Source of the DNA: Bradyrhizobium altum
Lineage (GTDB): Bacteria > Pseudomonadota > Alphaproteobacteria > Rhizobiales > Xanthobacteraceae
DNA: 50,855 bases
Direction of reading: 5' to 3'
NCBI RefSeq assembly: GCF_020889705.1
Contig: NZ_JACMYP010000026.1
Coordinates: 1-50,855 of the forward strand
In this document: positions 9,591 to 18,794 of the stretch, one piece after another
Numbering within the stretch: position 1 is the stretch's first letter
Layout: each line of letters starts with the position of its first letter
Notes under the pieces: model-generated
Databases searched by the model: none
Seen by the model: the letters and a program-made list of their open reading frames with translations, nothing else
What the model was told of the DNA's origin: nothing
Made by a program: the position numbers and the translations under genes

Positions 9591-9628
9591 GAAAAAAGAA
9601 AGGGGCTCCAACTTGCGCTGGAGCCCCT
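9591..9628 (-). terminator. Rho-independent terminator of the first amtB
   Basis: On the minus strand the 9-bp stem GGGGCTCCA/TGGAGCCCC (loop about 8 nt) is followed by a T-rich run (TTTCTTTTTTC). It is placed about 85 bp after the amtB stop codon and is the cleanest intrinsic terminator in the window. Confidence 0.85.
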
Positions 9629-9630
9629 CA

Positions 9631-9666
9631 ACGGTCCGGACATTGCCGGGTATGTGCCCGGACCGT
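9631..9666. repeat. Second hairpin behind amtB
   Basis: ACGGTCCGG and CCGGACCGT are perfect 9-bp inverted complements separated by 18 nt. The hairpin lies between the amtB stop codon and the U-tract terminator, with no T-run of its own. It may stabilise the 3' end of the glnK-amtB message. Confidence 0.6.
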
Positions 9667-9710
9667 AGTTCTGGGAACGACCGCTTGGGGAGGTCGCGCC
9701 CCGGGAGAAC

Positions 9711-11159
9711 TCACATGTTGTAGGCGCGCTCCGTGTGCTCGGTGATGTCGAGGCCTTCACGCTCGGTCTCGACGTTGGCACGCAGGCCGACGATCACGTC
9801 CACGATCTTGTAGAGGATCGCAGAGCCGACGCCCGACCACACCAGCGTGGTGCAGACGCCCCAGACCTGCGAGGTCATCTGCGCCACGAAGTCGTAATCG
9901 GCAACCTTGGGCGGGATCGCGGTGTAGTCGATGATGCCGGCACCGCCGAGCGCCGGGTTGACCAGGATGCCGGTGCCGAGCGCGCCGATGATGCCGCCGA
10001 CGCAGTGGACGCCGAACACATCGAGCGAGTCGTCATAGCCGAGCGCGTTCTTCACGACCGTGCAGAAGAACAGGCAGACCACGCCAACCACGAGGCCGAG
10101 CACGATGGCACCCATCGGACCGGCGTAACCGGCCGCAGGCGTCACCGCGACGAGGCCCGCGACCGCGCCCGAGAGCGCGCCGAGCAGCGAGGGATGGCCC
10201 TTGATGATCCATTCCGCGAACATCCAGGCCAACGCCGCCGCGGCCGTGGCCACGAAGGAGTTGGTCATGGCGAGCGCGGCGCCGCCATTGGCTTCGAGGT
10301 TCGAACCAGCGTTGAAGCCGAACCAGCCGACCCAGAGCAGCGAGGCGCCGATCATGGTCATGGTCAGCGAGTGCGGAGCCATCAGCTCCTTGCCGTAGCC
10401 GGTGCGCTTGCCGATCAGGAGCGCGCCGACGAGGCCGGCGATGCCCGCGTTGATGTGCACGACGGTACCGCCGGCGAAGTCGATCGCACCCTTCTTGAAG
10501 ATCCAGCCGGCATCGGCGTTGATCGCGTCGAGGGCGGCCTGCGCCTTCGTCTTGGCATCGCCGTCAGCCGCGGCGGCAAGCGCCTTGGCGGCATCCTGGA
10601 TGGCGTCCGGGCCCGGCCAGTACCAGACCATGTGCGCGATCGGGAAGTAGATCACGGTGACCCAGATCGGGATGAACAGCGCGATCGCCGCGAACTTCAT
10701 GCGCTCGGCAAAGGCGCCGACGATGAGGGCCGGCGTGATCGCCGCGAAGGTCATCTGGAAGCACACATAGACGAGCTCCGAGATATTGGCGTCGACCGAG
10801 AAGGTCGCGGCCTTGGAATCCGGCGTGACGCCCATCAGGAAGGCCTTGGAGAAGCCGCCGATGAAGTCGGAGCCGCCGGTGAAGGCGAGGCTGTAGCCGT
10901 AGAGGGCCCAGAGCACGGTGACGATGCAGACGGTGTAGAACACCTGCGCCAGCACCGAGAGCATGTTCTTGGAGCGGACGAGACCGCCATAGAACAGTGC
11001 GAGGCCCGGGATGGTCATCAACAGCACCAGCACCGTCGATGTCAGCATCCAGGCGTTGTCGCCCTTGTTGACGGTTGGCTCGGCGTAGGCGGCGGTCGCG
11101 GCAAAGAGGCCGACTGCGAGGGCCGCCAATCCCGCGCCATAGGGACGCTTGAACGTCAT
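9711..11159 (-). CDS. amtB: Ammonium transporter AmtB (first copy, intact)
   Basis: A 482-residue Amt/Rh-family ammonium channel. A signal peptide (to about Ala26) is followed by eleven hydrophobic segments. The signature DDSLDVFGVHCVGG holds one pore histidine and VVHINAGIAG the other. The C-terminal cytoplasmic tail ETEREGLDITEHTERAY is complete; GlnK docks on this region to close the channel. Against the second copy and E. coli AmtB it has an extra Ala/Asp-rich segment of about 40 residues (roughly 180-222) in an extracytoplasmic loop. It is preceded by a good ribosome-binding site (AGGAG) and lies 39 bp after glnK, forming the classic glnK-amtB operon. Confidence 0.97.
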   Translation of the reverse strand: MTFKRPYGAGLAALAVGLFAATAAYAEPTVNKGDNAWMLTSTVLVLLMTIPGLALFYGGLVRSKNMLSVLAQVFYTVCIVTVLWALYGYSLAFTGGSDFIGGFSKAFLMGVTPDSKAATFSVDANISELVYVCFQMTFAAITPALIVGAFAERMKFAAIALFIPIWVTVIYFPIAHMVWYWPGPDAIQDAAKALAAAADGDAKTKAQAALDAINADAGWIFKKGAIDFAGGTVVHINAGIAGLVGALLIGKRTGYGKELMAPHSLTMTMIGASLLWVGWFGFNAGSNLEANGGAALAMTNSFVATAAAALAWMFAEWIIKGHPSLLGALSGAVAGLVAVTPAAGYAGPMGAIVLGLVVGVVCLFFCTVVKNALGYDDSLDVFGVHCVGGIIGALGTGILVNPALGGAGIIDYTAIPPKVADYDFVAQMTSQVWGVCTTLVWSGVGSAILYKIVDVIVGLRANVETEREGLDITEHTERAYNM

Positions 11160-11198
11160 GTTATTTCACTCCTGAGGTCTTAAGGGTTGAGCGCGAAA

Positions 11199-11853
<655 letters not shown>

Positions 11854-12456
11854 TTAGACGGCGTCGCGCGCTTCAAAAACCCTGTCGATCAGTCCCCATT
11901 CGAGCGCTTGCTCCGCCGACATGAAGTGATCGCGGTCCAGGGTCCGTTCCACGTCCGCCTCGGTGCGCCGGCAGTGCTGCGCATAAAGCCGGATGATGCG
12001 CCGCTTGGTCGCCTGCATCTCGGCGGCATGGATCTGGATGTCGGACGCCTGGCCCTGGAAGCCGCCGAGCGGCTGATGCACGTGCAGGCTGGCATTCGGG
12101 AGCGCGGCGCGATGACCGGGTTCGCCGGCCATCAGCAGGAACGACCCCATGGACCGCGCAGTGCCCATGCACAGCGTGTGCACCGGCGCCTTGATGAACT
12201 GCATGGTGTCGTACATCGCAAGCCCGCTGGTGACCACGCCGCCATAGGAGTTGATGTAGAGGTTGATCGGCTTGTTCGGGTTGTCGGCCTCGAGGAACAG
12301 AAGCTGCGCGCAGACCAGCCCGGACATCGCATCATTGACCTCGCCGCTGAGGAAGATGATGCGTTCGCGCAGCAGCCTGGAATAGATGTCGAAGGAGCGC
12401 TCGCCGCGGGACGACTGTTCGACGACCATCGGGACGAGTTGCATCATGTCGCGCAT
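11854..12456 (-). CDS. clpP: ATP-dependent Clp protease proteolytic subunit (stand-alone ClpP)
   Basis: A 200-residue serine peptidase of the ClpP family, which forms tetradecameric chambers fed by ClpA or ClpX. The catalytic triad is present: Ser102 in [11 protein letters not shown], His127 in HVHQPLGG and Asp176 in [18 protein letters not shown]. Two conserved positions differ from the usual housekeeping ClpP: the NSPGG strand turn reads NSYGG (Tyr71), and the residue before the catalytic serine is Arg rather than Ala/Ser. No clpX or lon lies nearby, unlike the usual tig-clpP-clpX-lon order, so this is probably a secondary paralogue. ATG at 12456 has a strong GGGAGG ribosome-binding site. 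Confidence 0.92.
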   Translation of the reverse strand: MRDMMQLVPMVVEQSSRGERSFDIYSRLLRERIIFLSGEVNDAMSGLVCAQLLFLEADNPNKPINLYINSYGGVVTSGLAMYDTMQFIKAPVHTLCMGTARSMGSFLLMAGEPGHRAALPNASLHVHQPLGGFQGQASDIQIHAAEMQATKRRIIRLYAQHCRRTEADVERTLDRDHFMSAEQALEWGLIDRVFEARDAV

Positions 12457-12512
12457 CGGCGACCTCCCATTTCAGCAGGTGATGAAGTTTCAGCGGATGA
12501 TGAAGTCTGCGA

Positions 12513-12866
12513 TCAGGCCGCGCGCATCAGCACGCGGCTGTTGCTGTTGGCCGCTTGCGGCTGGTTTGCGCGCTGGTCGCAGGCTTCCTGGATGATGCGA
12601 AACCGGGTGCCGCCGGCCTCGTTCGGCTCGATCCGGAAGGTAACGTGACTCTCGCGAAACGGCGGCTCGGAGTCGCGGAGCCGGTAACGCACCTCTTCGC
12701 CCGTGATCGATGATAGGGGTTCAGCGCCCGCGAGATCACAATCCGGAAGCCAGCGTTCGCGCAGGGCTGGAATGGTGACGGCGCGCCATACTTTGTCAGG
12801 CGGCGCGTCGAGCTCGTATTCGATCACCAAGGCTGCGTCGGCGTCAGGCTCAACCGTGTCGCTCAT
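12513..12866 (-). CDS. SRPBCC (AHSA1-like) protein
   Basis: A 117-residue START-like protein of the activator-of-Hsp90 homology type: IEYELDAPPDKVWRAVTIPALRERWLPD at the N-terminus, then a beta-sheet with GEEVRYRLRDSEPPF and SHVTFRIEPNEAGGTRF. Such proteins bind hydrophobic ligands in a helix-grip cavity; the ligand is unknown. Its ATG overlaps the stop codon of the upstream ArsR gene (ATGA), showing translational coupling. ArsR plus AHSA1-like pairs are widespread in proteobacteria. Confidence 0.88.
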   Translation of the reverse strand: MSDTVEPDADAALVIEYELDAPPDKVWRAVTIPALRERWLPDCDLAGAEPLSSITGEEVRYRLRDSEPPFRESHVTFRIEPNEAGGTRFRIIQEACDQRANQPQAANSNSRVLMRAA

Positions 12867-13177
12867 TGATCCATGTCCTTCAAGAGGTCAGAGAGCGCTT
12901 CGATGCGCTTCGGCCAATAGGCGCGGTAGCGGGCGAGCCAGGTCCCGATGCTGGCGATCCCGTCCGGGTCGACTTCATAATTCACGAAGCGGCCCTGCCG
13001 CTGCTCGCGCACCAGTCCAGCCGCGCGCAGCACTGCCAGATGCTGCGAAATCGCCGGCTGGCTGATCTCAAGCCCGTCGCGCAAGGCGCTGGCGTTCAGG
13101 CTGCCGCCAGCCAGTTTCTCAAAGACCCTGCGGCGGGTCGGATCGGCCAGTGCCTTGAAGATATCGGTGTCGACCAT
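12863..13177 (-). CDS. ArsR-family transcriptional regulator
   Basis: A 104-residue winged-helix repressor: DIFKALADPTRRRVFEKLA at the start and the recognition helix ISQPAISQHLAVLRAAGLV, followed by a wing GRFVNYEV. The metal-binding cysteines of arsenic or cadmium sensors are absent, so this belongs to the non-metal group often paired with AHSA1-like proteins. A palindrome (13180-13207) starts just 3 bp upstream of its start codon, strongly suggesting autorepression of the ArsR-SRPBCC operon. Confidence 0.93.
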   Translation of the reverse strand: MVDTDIFKALADPTRRRVFEKLAGGSLNASALRDGLEISQPAISQHLAVLRAAGLVREQRQGRFVNYEVDPDGIASIGTWLARYRAYWPKRIEALSDLLKDMDQ

Positions 13178-13179
13178 GC

Positions 13180-13207
13180 CAACACATAAGCATATACTAA
13201 TGTGTTG
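13180..13207 (-). promoter_or_regulatory. Operator/promoter of the ArsR-SRPBCC operon
   Basis: A perfect 8-bp inverted repeat CAACACAT-N12-ATGTGTTG, whose near edge is 2 bp from the arsR ATG. On the minus strand TTGCAC overlaps the far arm, with an AT-rich TAGTATATGCTTATG stretch inside the spacer. With so little room for a leader, the message is probably leaderless or very short-leadered. Confidence 0.7.
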
Positions 13208-13244
13208 TGCAAGCCCCGAACCACTTGAGGCTCGAGCAGCCGGC

Positions 13245-14567
13245 TTACTGCAGCGCCTCGCCGTGCTGCGAGATGTCGAGGCCCTCCAGCTCCTGCTGCA
13301 TCGAGACGCGCAGCGGGACGAAGGCGCTGACCAGCTTGAGCAGCACGAAGGTGACGCCGCCGCACCAGACCAGCGTGACCACGACGCCGTAGAGCTGGAT
13401 CAGGAGCTGTCACCGGTTGCCCTCCAGAAGGCCGGAGGTGCCGCCGATCGCCGCGGTGGCGAAAACGCCTGCGAGGAGCGTGCCGGTCAGCCCGCCGATG
13501 CCGTGTACGCCGAACACGTCGAGCGAGTCGTCATACTGGAAGCGATGCTTCAGCCAGGTACAGGCCCAGAAGCAGACCAGGCCGGCAATGATGCCGATGA
13601 CGATGCCGTGCCAGGGCGCCACGAAACCGGATGCCGGGGTGATGGTGCCGAGCCCTGCGACCGCGCCCGAGATCATGCCGAGCACCGACGGCTTGCGGCG
13701 CGTCGCCCATTCGATCGCGCCCCACGTCAGCGCGCCGGCGCAGGCGGCAAGATGGGTGGCGGTGATCGCCATCACCGCGCGTGAACTGGCCGCCAGCGCC
13801 GAGCCGCCGTTGAAGCCGAACCAGCCGACCCAGAGCAGGCCGGTGCCGACCACGGCGAGCGACAGGTCGAACGGCGACAGATTGTCATGGCCGTAGCCGT
13901 GCCGGTTGCCCATCACCTTGGCCGCGACCAGGCCGCTGATGCCGGCGGACAGATGCACGACTAGGCCGCCGGCGAAGTCCATCACGCCCATCGAGGCGAG
14001 GAAGCCGCCGCCCCACACCCAATGCGCCAGCGGCACATAGGCGAAGATGAACCAGCCGATCGAGAACAGCACATAGGCGGAGAACCGCATGCGGTCGGCG
14101 ACCGAGCCGGCAACCAGCGCCACCGTGATGATCGCAAACGTCATCTGGTACAGCATGAACAGCGCTTCCGGGATGGTCTTTGCCGCCGGATTGACGCTGT
14201 CCATCGTGATGCCGGCGAGGAACCAGCTGTCGAGCGATCCGAGCCATGGACCGTTGCCGACGAAGGTCAGCGAATAGCCGAAGACGACCCAGAGGATCGA
14301 AATGATCGCAACGGCCGTGAGGCTCTGCGCCATCGTCGCCAGCACGTTCTTCTTGCGCACCATGCCGGAGTAGAACAGCGCGAGCCCCGGGATCGTCATC
14401 ATCAGCACCAGCGCGGTGGCGACCATCATCCAGGCGGTGTCGGCGGCGTTGACGCCGGAGGCGCTGGAGTCTTGCGCTGACGCCGGCGTACCCCACGAGA
14501 GCAGGATTGCAGCAGTGATCGGCGCAGCTGATATCGCTGCACGAAGAGCCCGTGCCCCCATCATCAT
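13245..14567 (-). pseudogene. amtB: Second ammonium transporter gene, interrupted by an in-frame TGA
   Basis: From ATG 14567 the frame gives a normal Amt protein: signal peptide (to about ASAQ), pore His motifs VVHLSAGISG and DDSLDVFGVHGIGG, then GLLEGNR and TGA at 13412-13410. Beyond the TGA, in the same frame, 54 codons continue to TAA at 13245 and encode the expected last membrane segment and tail (LYGVVVTLVWCGG... LEGLDISQHG), which align with the C-terminus of the first AmtB (WGVCTTLVWSGVG ... REGLDITEHT). The product ending at the TGA (385 residues) would lack transmembrane segment 11 and the GlnK-docking tail. It is a recent nonsense allele, a recoded site or a sequencing error; the reading frame is otherwise undamaged. 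Confidence 0.85.
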
Positions 14568-14648
14568 TCCCCGGCGTGTCGTCGTTGCTTGGTGTGGATT
14601 TCGGCGTGCACCGGCGTCGTTGCCGGCGGTGATCTCGAACTTTTCTTG

Positions 14649-14696
14649 AGCATGATCTTTTCGGAAAACCGGCTTCCACTTTTCCGGATCAAGCTC
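14649..14696. repeat. Palindromic intergenic repeat, family C (short form)
   Basis: GAGCATGATC at one end and GATCAAGCTC at the other, enclosing CGGAAAACCGG and TTTCCGG. It lies between glnK2 and amtB2 inside the operon. Longer relatives are at 16311-16380 and 19725-19796. Confidence 0.8.
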
Positions 14697-14716
14697 CAAG
14701 ACTCATGCTTCAAGGC

Positions 14717-15360
<644 letters not shown>

Positions 15361-16251
15361 ATGTCGAATCGAAACTGGTTTTATGCATCTGAAGGCCAGC
15401 AAAAGGGCCCCCTGCCTGAAGCTCAGCTCCGCGACCTGATCACCCGTGGCATGGTGGGCGCCGATACCCTGGTGTGGACCGAGGGCATGGCCGGCTGGCA
15501 GAAGGCCGGGGAGATTCCTGGCCTTGTTCCGAGCGCGGGTGCGCCGCCGGCGTTTCCGCAGGCCGGCGGACCGCCGCCGGTGGCCGCATCGGCAAACTAT
15601 AGTGGCGGCGCGCTGTCGGCCGACTTCCCGATCTGGGGCCTGTTCGGACGCAGCTTGCTGATGTTCATCGGCCAGATTTTCGTCATCCCCGCGCCGTGGA
15701 CTGCGACCGGCCTATACCGCTTCGCGATTCCCTATATCCGCGTGCCGGGCCGGCCGCATCTCGGCTTCACCGGGCAGCCGCTCGACATCTGGTACGTCTT
15801 CATCGTGCTCGGTCTTCTGACCTATGCCGGAGCGGCCAACAGCAACATCGTCACGCTGCTCTCGTTGCTGTTGCAGGCTTTCCTGAGCTGGATGATCGTG
15901 CGCTGGATCTTCGGCCGCCTCAGCTCGAGCGGCCAGGATCTGCCGATCTCGTTCACGGGCAGCCCGCTCGTCTATATCGGCTGGTATTTGCTGATGGTGA
16001 TCTCGGCCATCACCATCGTCGGCTGGGCCTGGGTGCTGACCGCATGGCTGCGCTGGATCTGCCGCAACGTCGAGGGCACGCGCCGCGAGGTCACCTTCAA
16101 CGCATCCGGGCTCGAGGTGCTGTGGCGAACCATCGTGTTCTCGATCGGCTGCGCCTTCCTGATCCCGATTCCGTGGGTGCTGCGCTGGTACGCCAACTGG
16201 ATCGTCTCGCAATTCGCGCTGACCGAGCGCGGCGCTTACGCGGGCGCCTGA
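15361..16251 (+). CDS. GYF_2-domain membrane protein with DUF898-like region
   Basis: A 296-residue protein. ATG at 15361 opens on MSNRNWFYASEGQQKGPLPE, the start of a GYF_2 (DUF4339) domain, which continues through LRDLITRGMVGADTLVWTEGMAGWQKAGEIPGL (about residues 4-55). A Pro/Ala-rich linker (60-85) leads to four or five hydrophobic segments with Trp-rich borders (LLMFIGQIFVIPAPW, WYVFIVLGLLTYAGA, LVYIGWYLLMVISAITIVGWAWVL, IVFSIGCAFLIPIPWVLRWY). The membrane part resembles DUF898 proteins. GYF_2 domains are thought to mediate protein contacts; the function here is unknown. A hairpin right behind the stop codon probably terminates transcription. Confidence 0.85.
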   Translation: MSNRNWFYASEGQQKGPLPEAQLRDLITRGMVGADTLVWTEGMAGWQKAGEIPGLVPSAGAPPAFPQAGGPPPVAASANYSGGALSADFPIWGLFGRSLLMFIGQIFVIPAPWTATGLYRFAIPYIRVPGRPHLGFTGQPLDIWYVFIVLGLLTYAGAANSNIVTLLSLLLQAFLSWMIVRWIFGRLSSSGQDLPISFTGSPLVYIGWYLLMVISAITIVGWAWVLTAWLRWICRNVEGTRREVTFNASGLEVLWRTIVFSIGCAFLIPIPWVLRWYANWIVSQFALTERGAYAGA

Positions 16252-16256
16252 GCGCG

Positions 16257-16299
16257 CTAAAGCGCGATGAGGTCAGGTTGGATCGTCATCGCGCTTTAG
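16257..16299. repeat. Hairpin behind the GYF_2 gene, probable terminator
   Basis: CTAAAGCGCGATGA and TCATCGCGCTTTAG are perfect 14-bp inverted complements around a 15-bp loop. The hairpin abuts the family C repeat that follows; the two together look like one composite element. Confidence 0.8.
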
Positions 16300-16310
16300 G
16301 CTCTTGTTTG

Positions 16311-16380
16311 AGCATGATCTCAGCGCAAACGCTTCGCGTTTGTCGCGGAAAACCGCTTCGCACCTTTCCGGATCACGCTT
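16311..16380. repeat. Palindromic intergenic repeat, family C (long form)
   Basis: Begins AGCATGATCTCAGCGCAAACG and ends CTTTCCGGATCACGCTT. It is about 90 percent identical by eye to 19725-19796. Its right end reaches the TAA stop codon of tesB (16379-16381). Confidence 0.85.
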
Positions 16381-17242
16381 ACGCCTTGCGTTCGCGCACC
16401 GAACCTTCTTGCGCGACGGACGCCACCAGCGTGCCGTCGGGCTTGAAGATCTGGCCGCGCGTCAGGCCGCGGCCTGATTGCGCGCTCGGCGAATCCTGCG
16501 CGTAGAGCAGCCATTCGTCGGCGCGGAACGGGCGGTGAAACCACATCGCGTGATCGAGGCTCGCCGGCATCATGCGCCGGTCGAACAGCGTGCGGCCGTA
16601 GCGCGCCATGACCGCATCGAGCAGCGAGAAATCCGATGCATAGGCGAGTGCGCACAGATGCAGCGCCGGATCGTCGGGCAATTTCGCCGCGGTGCGGATC
16701 CAGACGTGGATGCGGCCATCCTCGATCTGCTGGCCGAAATAGCGGCCGAGCTCGACCGGGCGCAGCTCGATCGGCCGGTCGCTCTCATAGTAGCGGCGGA
16801 TGAACTCCGGCATTTCCTTGAACATCGGCTGCTTCGACACTTCCTCCGCGGTGAGCTTCTCCGGCGGCGGCACGTCGGGCATCTTCTCCTGATGATTGAA
16901 GTTGCTCTCTTCCTCGGCGTGGAATGACACCATGATGGAGAAGATCGCGTTGCCGTGCTGGATCGCGGTGACGCGGCGGGTGGTGTAGCTCTTGCCGTCG
17001 CGTAGCCGCTCGACCTGGTAGATGATCGGGATCTGCGGATCGCCCGGCAGGATGAAATAGCAATGGATCGAGTGCGGCAGCCGGCCCTCGACGGTGCGGC
17101 AGGCCGCGACCATCGCCTGGCCGATCACCTGGCCGCCGAACACGCGCTGCCAGCTCGTCTTCGGGCTGTTGCCGCGGAACAAATTCACCTCGAGCTGCTC
17201 GAGATCGAGGATGGACAACAGGTCGATCAGGCTCTTGGACAT
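16379..17242 (-). CDS. tesB: Acyl-CoA thioesterase II
   Basis: A 287-residue double-hotdog thioesterase that hydrolyses acyl-CoAs to free acid and CoA. Conserved pieces include LEVNLFRGNSP, RVFGGQVIGQAMVAA, HSIHCYFILPGDP and, in the second hotdog, the catalytic trio Asp in SLDHAMWFHRPF, Ser in DSPSAQSGRGLTRG and Gln in VASVAQEGSVR. ATG at 17242 begins the canonical MSKSLIDLLSILDLE; the frame stays open far upstream through a repeat element, which is not coding. The TAA stop codon lies at the very edge of a family C repeat. It is divergent from the UbiH-like gene. Confidence 0.95.
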   Translation of the reverse strand: MSKSLIDLLSILDLEQLEVNLFRGNSPKTSWQRVFGGQVIGQAMVAACRTVEGRLPHSIHCYFILPGDPQIPIIYQVERLRDGKSYTTRRVTAIQHGNAIFSIMVSFHAEEESNFNHQEKMPDVPPPEKLTAEEVSKQPMFKEMPEFIRRYYESDRPIELRPVELGRYFGQQIEDGRIHVWIRTAAKLPDDPALHLCALAYASDFSLLDAVMARYGRTLFDRRMMPASLDHAMWFHRPFRADEWLLYAQDSPSAQSGRGLTRGQIFKPDGTLVASVAQEGSVRERKA

Positions 17243-17258
17243 GAGGGGGCTCTCTTTC

Positions 17259-17358
17259 GTCATTCCGGGGCTCGCGAAGCGAGAGCCCGGAATCCATTCG
17301 TCCACGGAACATGCGGCTTGATGGATTCCGGGTTCACGCTGCGCGAGCCCCGGAATGA
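17259..17358. repeat. Palindromic intergenic repeat, family D
   Basis: Outer arms CGTCATTCCGGGGCTCGCG and CGCGAGCCCCGGAATGACG are perfect inverted complements; an inner pair CCGGAATCCAT/ATGGATTCCGG is also present. The element sits only 16 bp upstream of the tesB start codon, so it may form part of the tesB leader. Confidence 0.88.
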
Positions 17359-17456
17359 CGACCGTTGGATTTGGCCTTGTTTCTGTCTCCTGTTTCGCCC
17401 AGCTATTATCAGGTAGCAAGCACAGTCTGAGAGCGCAGGGCGCGTAAAGGAACGGC

Positions 17457-18677
17457 ATGCCGGCACAGCGAAGTATTGTCATCTGCGGGGGCGCTTTTGC
17501 GGGTCTGGCGCTGGCCGTGGCGTTGCGCCAGGGGCTGGGGCCGGACATTCCGGTCATCGTGGCCGATCCGGCGCTGAGCCAGCGCCCGAGCCGCGATCCG
17601 CGCGCGACCGCGATCGTGGCGGCCTGCCGGCGGTTGTTCGAGACCCTCGGCGTCTGGGGGCAGGTGGCGCCGACGGCGCAGCCGATCACCGACATGGTCG
17701 TGACCGACTCCAAGCTGGAGGATGCGACGCGCCCGGTGTTCCTGACCTTCGCCGGCAATGTCGAGCCCGGCGAGCCGTTCGCCCATATGGTCGAGAACCG
17801 CTATCTGATCGATGCGCTCGCGACCCGCGCCGAGGCCGAGGGCGTCGAGCTGCGCGCCACCGCGGTGTCGAGCTTCGACTCGCGGCCCGACGGCATCAGC
17901 GTCCGGCTGGCCGACGGCACCGAGATCGATGCGAGCCTGCTGGTTGCCGCCGACGGCGCGCGATCCAAGCTGCGCGAGCGCGCCGGGATTGCGACCCATG
18001 GCTGGGACTACGACCAATCCGGCATCGTGGTCACCGTCGGGCATGAGCGCGAACATCACGGTCGCGCCGAGGAGCATTTCCTGCCCGCCGGTCCGTTCGC
18101 GATCCTGCCGTTGACCGGCAATCGCTCGTCGCTGGTGTGGACCGAGACGCGCAAGGAGGCCGCGCGCATCACGGCGCTGAGCGAGGAGGAATTCCACGCC
18201 GAGCTCGAGCAGCGTTTTGGTTTGCACCTCGGCGAGATTAAGGCGCTCGACAAGCCGCGCGCATTCCCGCTCGGCTATTTCGTCGCGCGCTCGTTCATTG
18301 CCGAACGTCTGGCGCTGATCGGCGACGCCGCGCATGTGATCCATCCGATCGCAGGACAGGGGCTCAACATGGGCCTGAAGGATGTCGCAGCGCTTGCCGA
18401 GGTCGTCGTCGATGCGGCGCGGCTCGGCATGGATCTCGGACAGGCTGACGTGCTCGAGCGCTATCAGCGCTGGCGGCGCTTCGACACGATGGCGATGGGT
18501 GTTGCGACCAACTCGCTGAACTTCCTGTTCTCTAACGAATCGACGCTGCTGCGCACCGTGCGCGACATCGGATTGGGCCTCGTCGATCGCGCGCCGCCGC
18601 TGAAGAGCATGTTCATCCGCCAGGCAGCGGGATTGTCAGGCGAAGTGCCGCGGCTGCTGAAGGGCGAGGCGCTGTAG
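17457..18677 (+). CDS. UbiH/UbiF/COQ6-family FAD-dependent hydroxylase
   Basis: A 406-residue flavin monooxygenase of the group that hydroxylates the ubiquinone ring precursor. Landmarks are the N-terminal dinucleotide fold SIVICGGAFAGLALAVAL (GxGxxG variant GGAFAG), the NAD(P)H/FAD DG motif VAADGARSKLRERAG near residue 160, and the second FAD motif LIGDAAHVIHPIAGQGLNMGLKDV near 287, which is diagnostic of the UbiH family. The length fits the family. Which ring position it hydroxylates (UbiH, UbiF or the alphaproteobacterial UbiL/UbiM types) cannot be told from sequence alone, so no symbol is given. ATG 17457 directly precedes the beta-strand of the FAD fold. Confidence 0.92.
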   Translation: MPAQRSIVICGGAFAGLALAVALRQGLGPDIPVIVADPALSQRPSRDPRATAIVAACRRLFETLGVWGQVAPTAQPITDMVVTDSKLEDATRPVFLTFAGNVEPGEPFAHMVENRYLIDALATRAEAEGVELRATAVSSFDSRPDGISVRLADGTEIDASLLVAADGARSKLRERAGIATHGWDYDQSGIVVTVGHEREHHGRAEEHFLPAGPFAILPLTGNRSSLVWTETRKEAARITALSEEEFHAELEQRFGLHLGEIKALDKPRAFPLGYFVARSFIAERLALIGDAAHVIHPIAGQGLNMGLKDVAALAEVVVDAARLGMDLGQADVLERYQRWRRFDTMAMGVATNSLNFLFSNESTLLRTVRDIGLGLVDRAPPLKSMFIRQAAGLSGEVPRLLKGEAL

Positions 18678-18690
18678 GACTCGCGCGGTG

Positions 18691-18782
18691 CCGTAGCCCG
18701 GATGCAGCGAAGCGAAATCCGGGAGCAGTCTCTCCACGGGTGGATCGGCCCCGGATTGCGCTGCGCTTCATCCGGGCTACGG
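18691..18782. repeat. Palindromic intergenic repeat, family E
   Basis: CCGTAGCCCGGAT and ATCCGGGCTACGG form perfect 13-bp outer arms, with inner GCAGCGAAGCG/CGCTGCGCTTC imperfect arms. It lies between the convergent hydroxylase and hydrolase genes and may act as a two-way terminator. Confidence 0.88.
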
Positions 18783-18794
18783 CCTTCGCATCCA

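Noticed and set aside
9735..11183. A 482-codon open frame opposite amtB
   Set aside because: Antisense shadow; the minus-strand AmtB is unmistakable and the plus-strand product has no motif.
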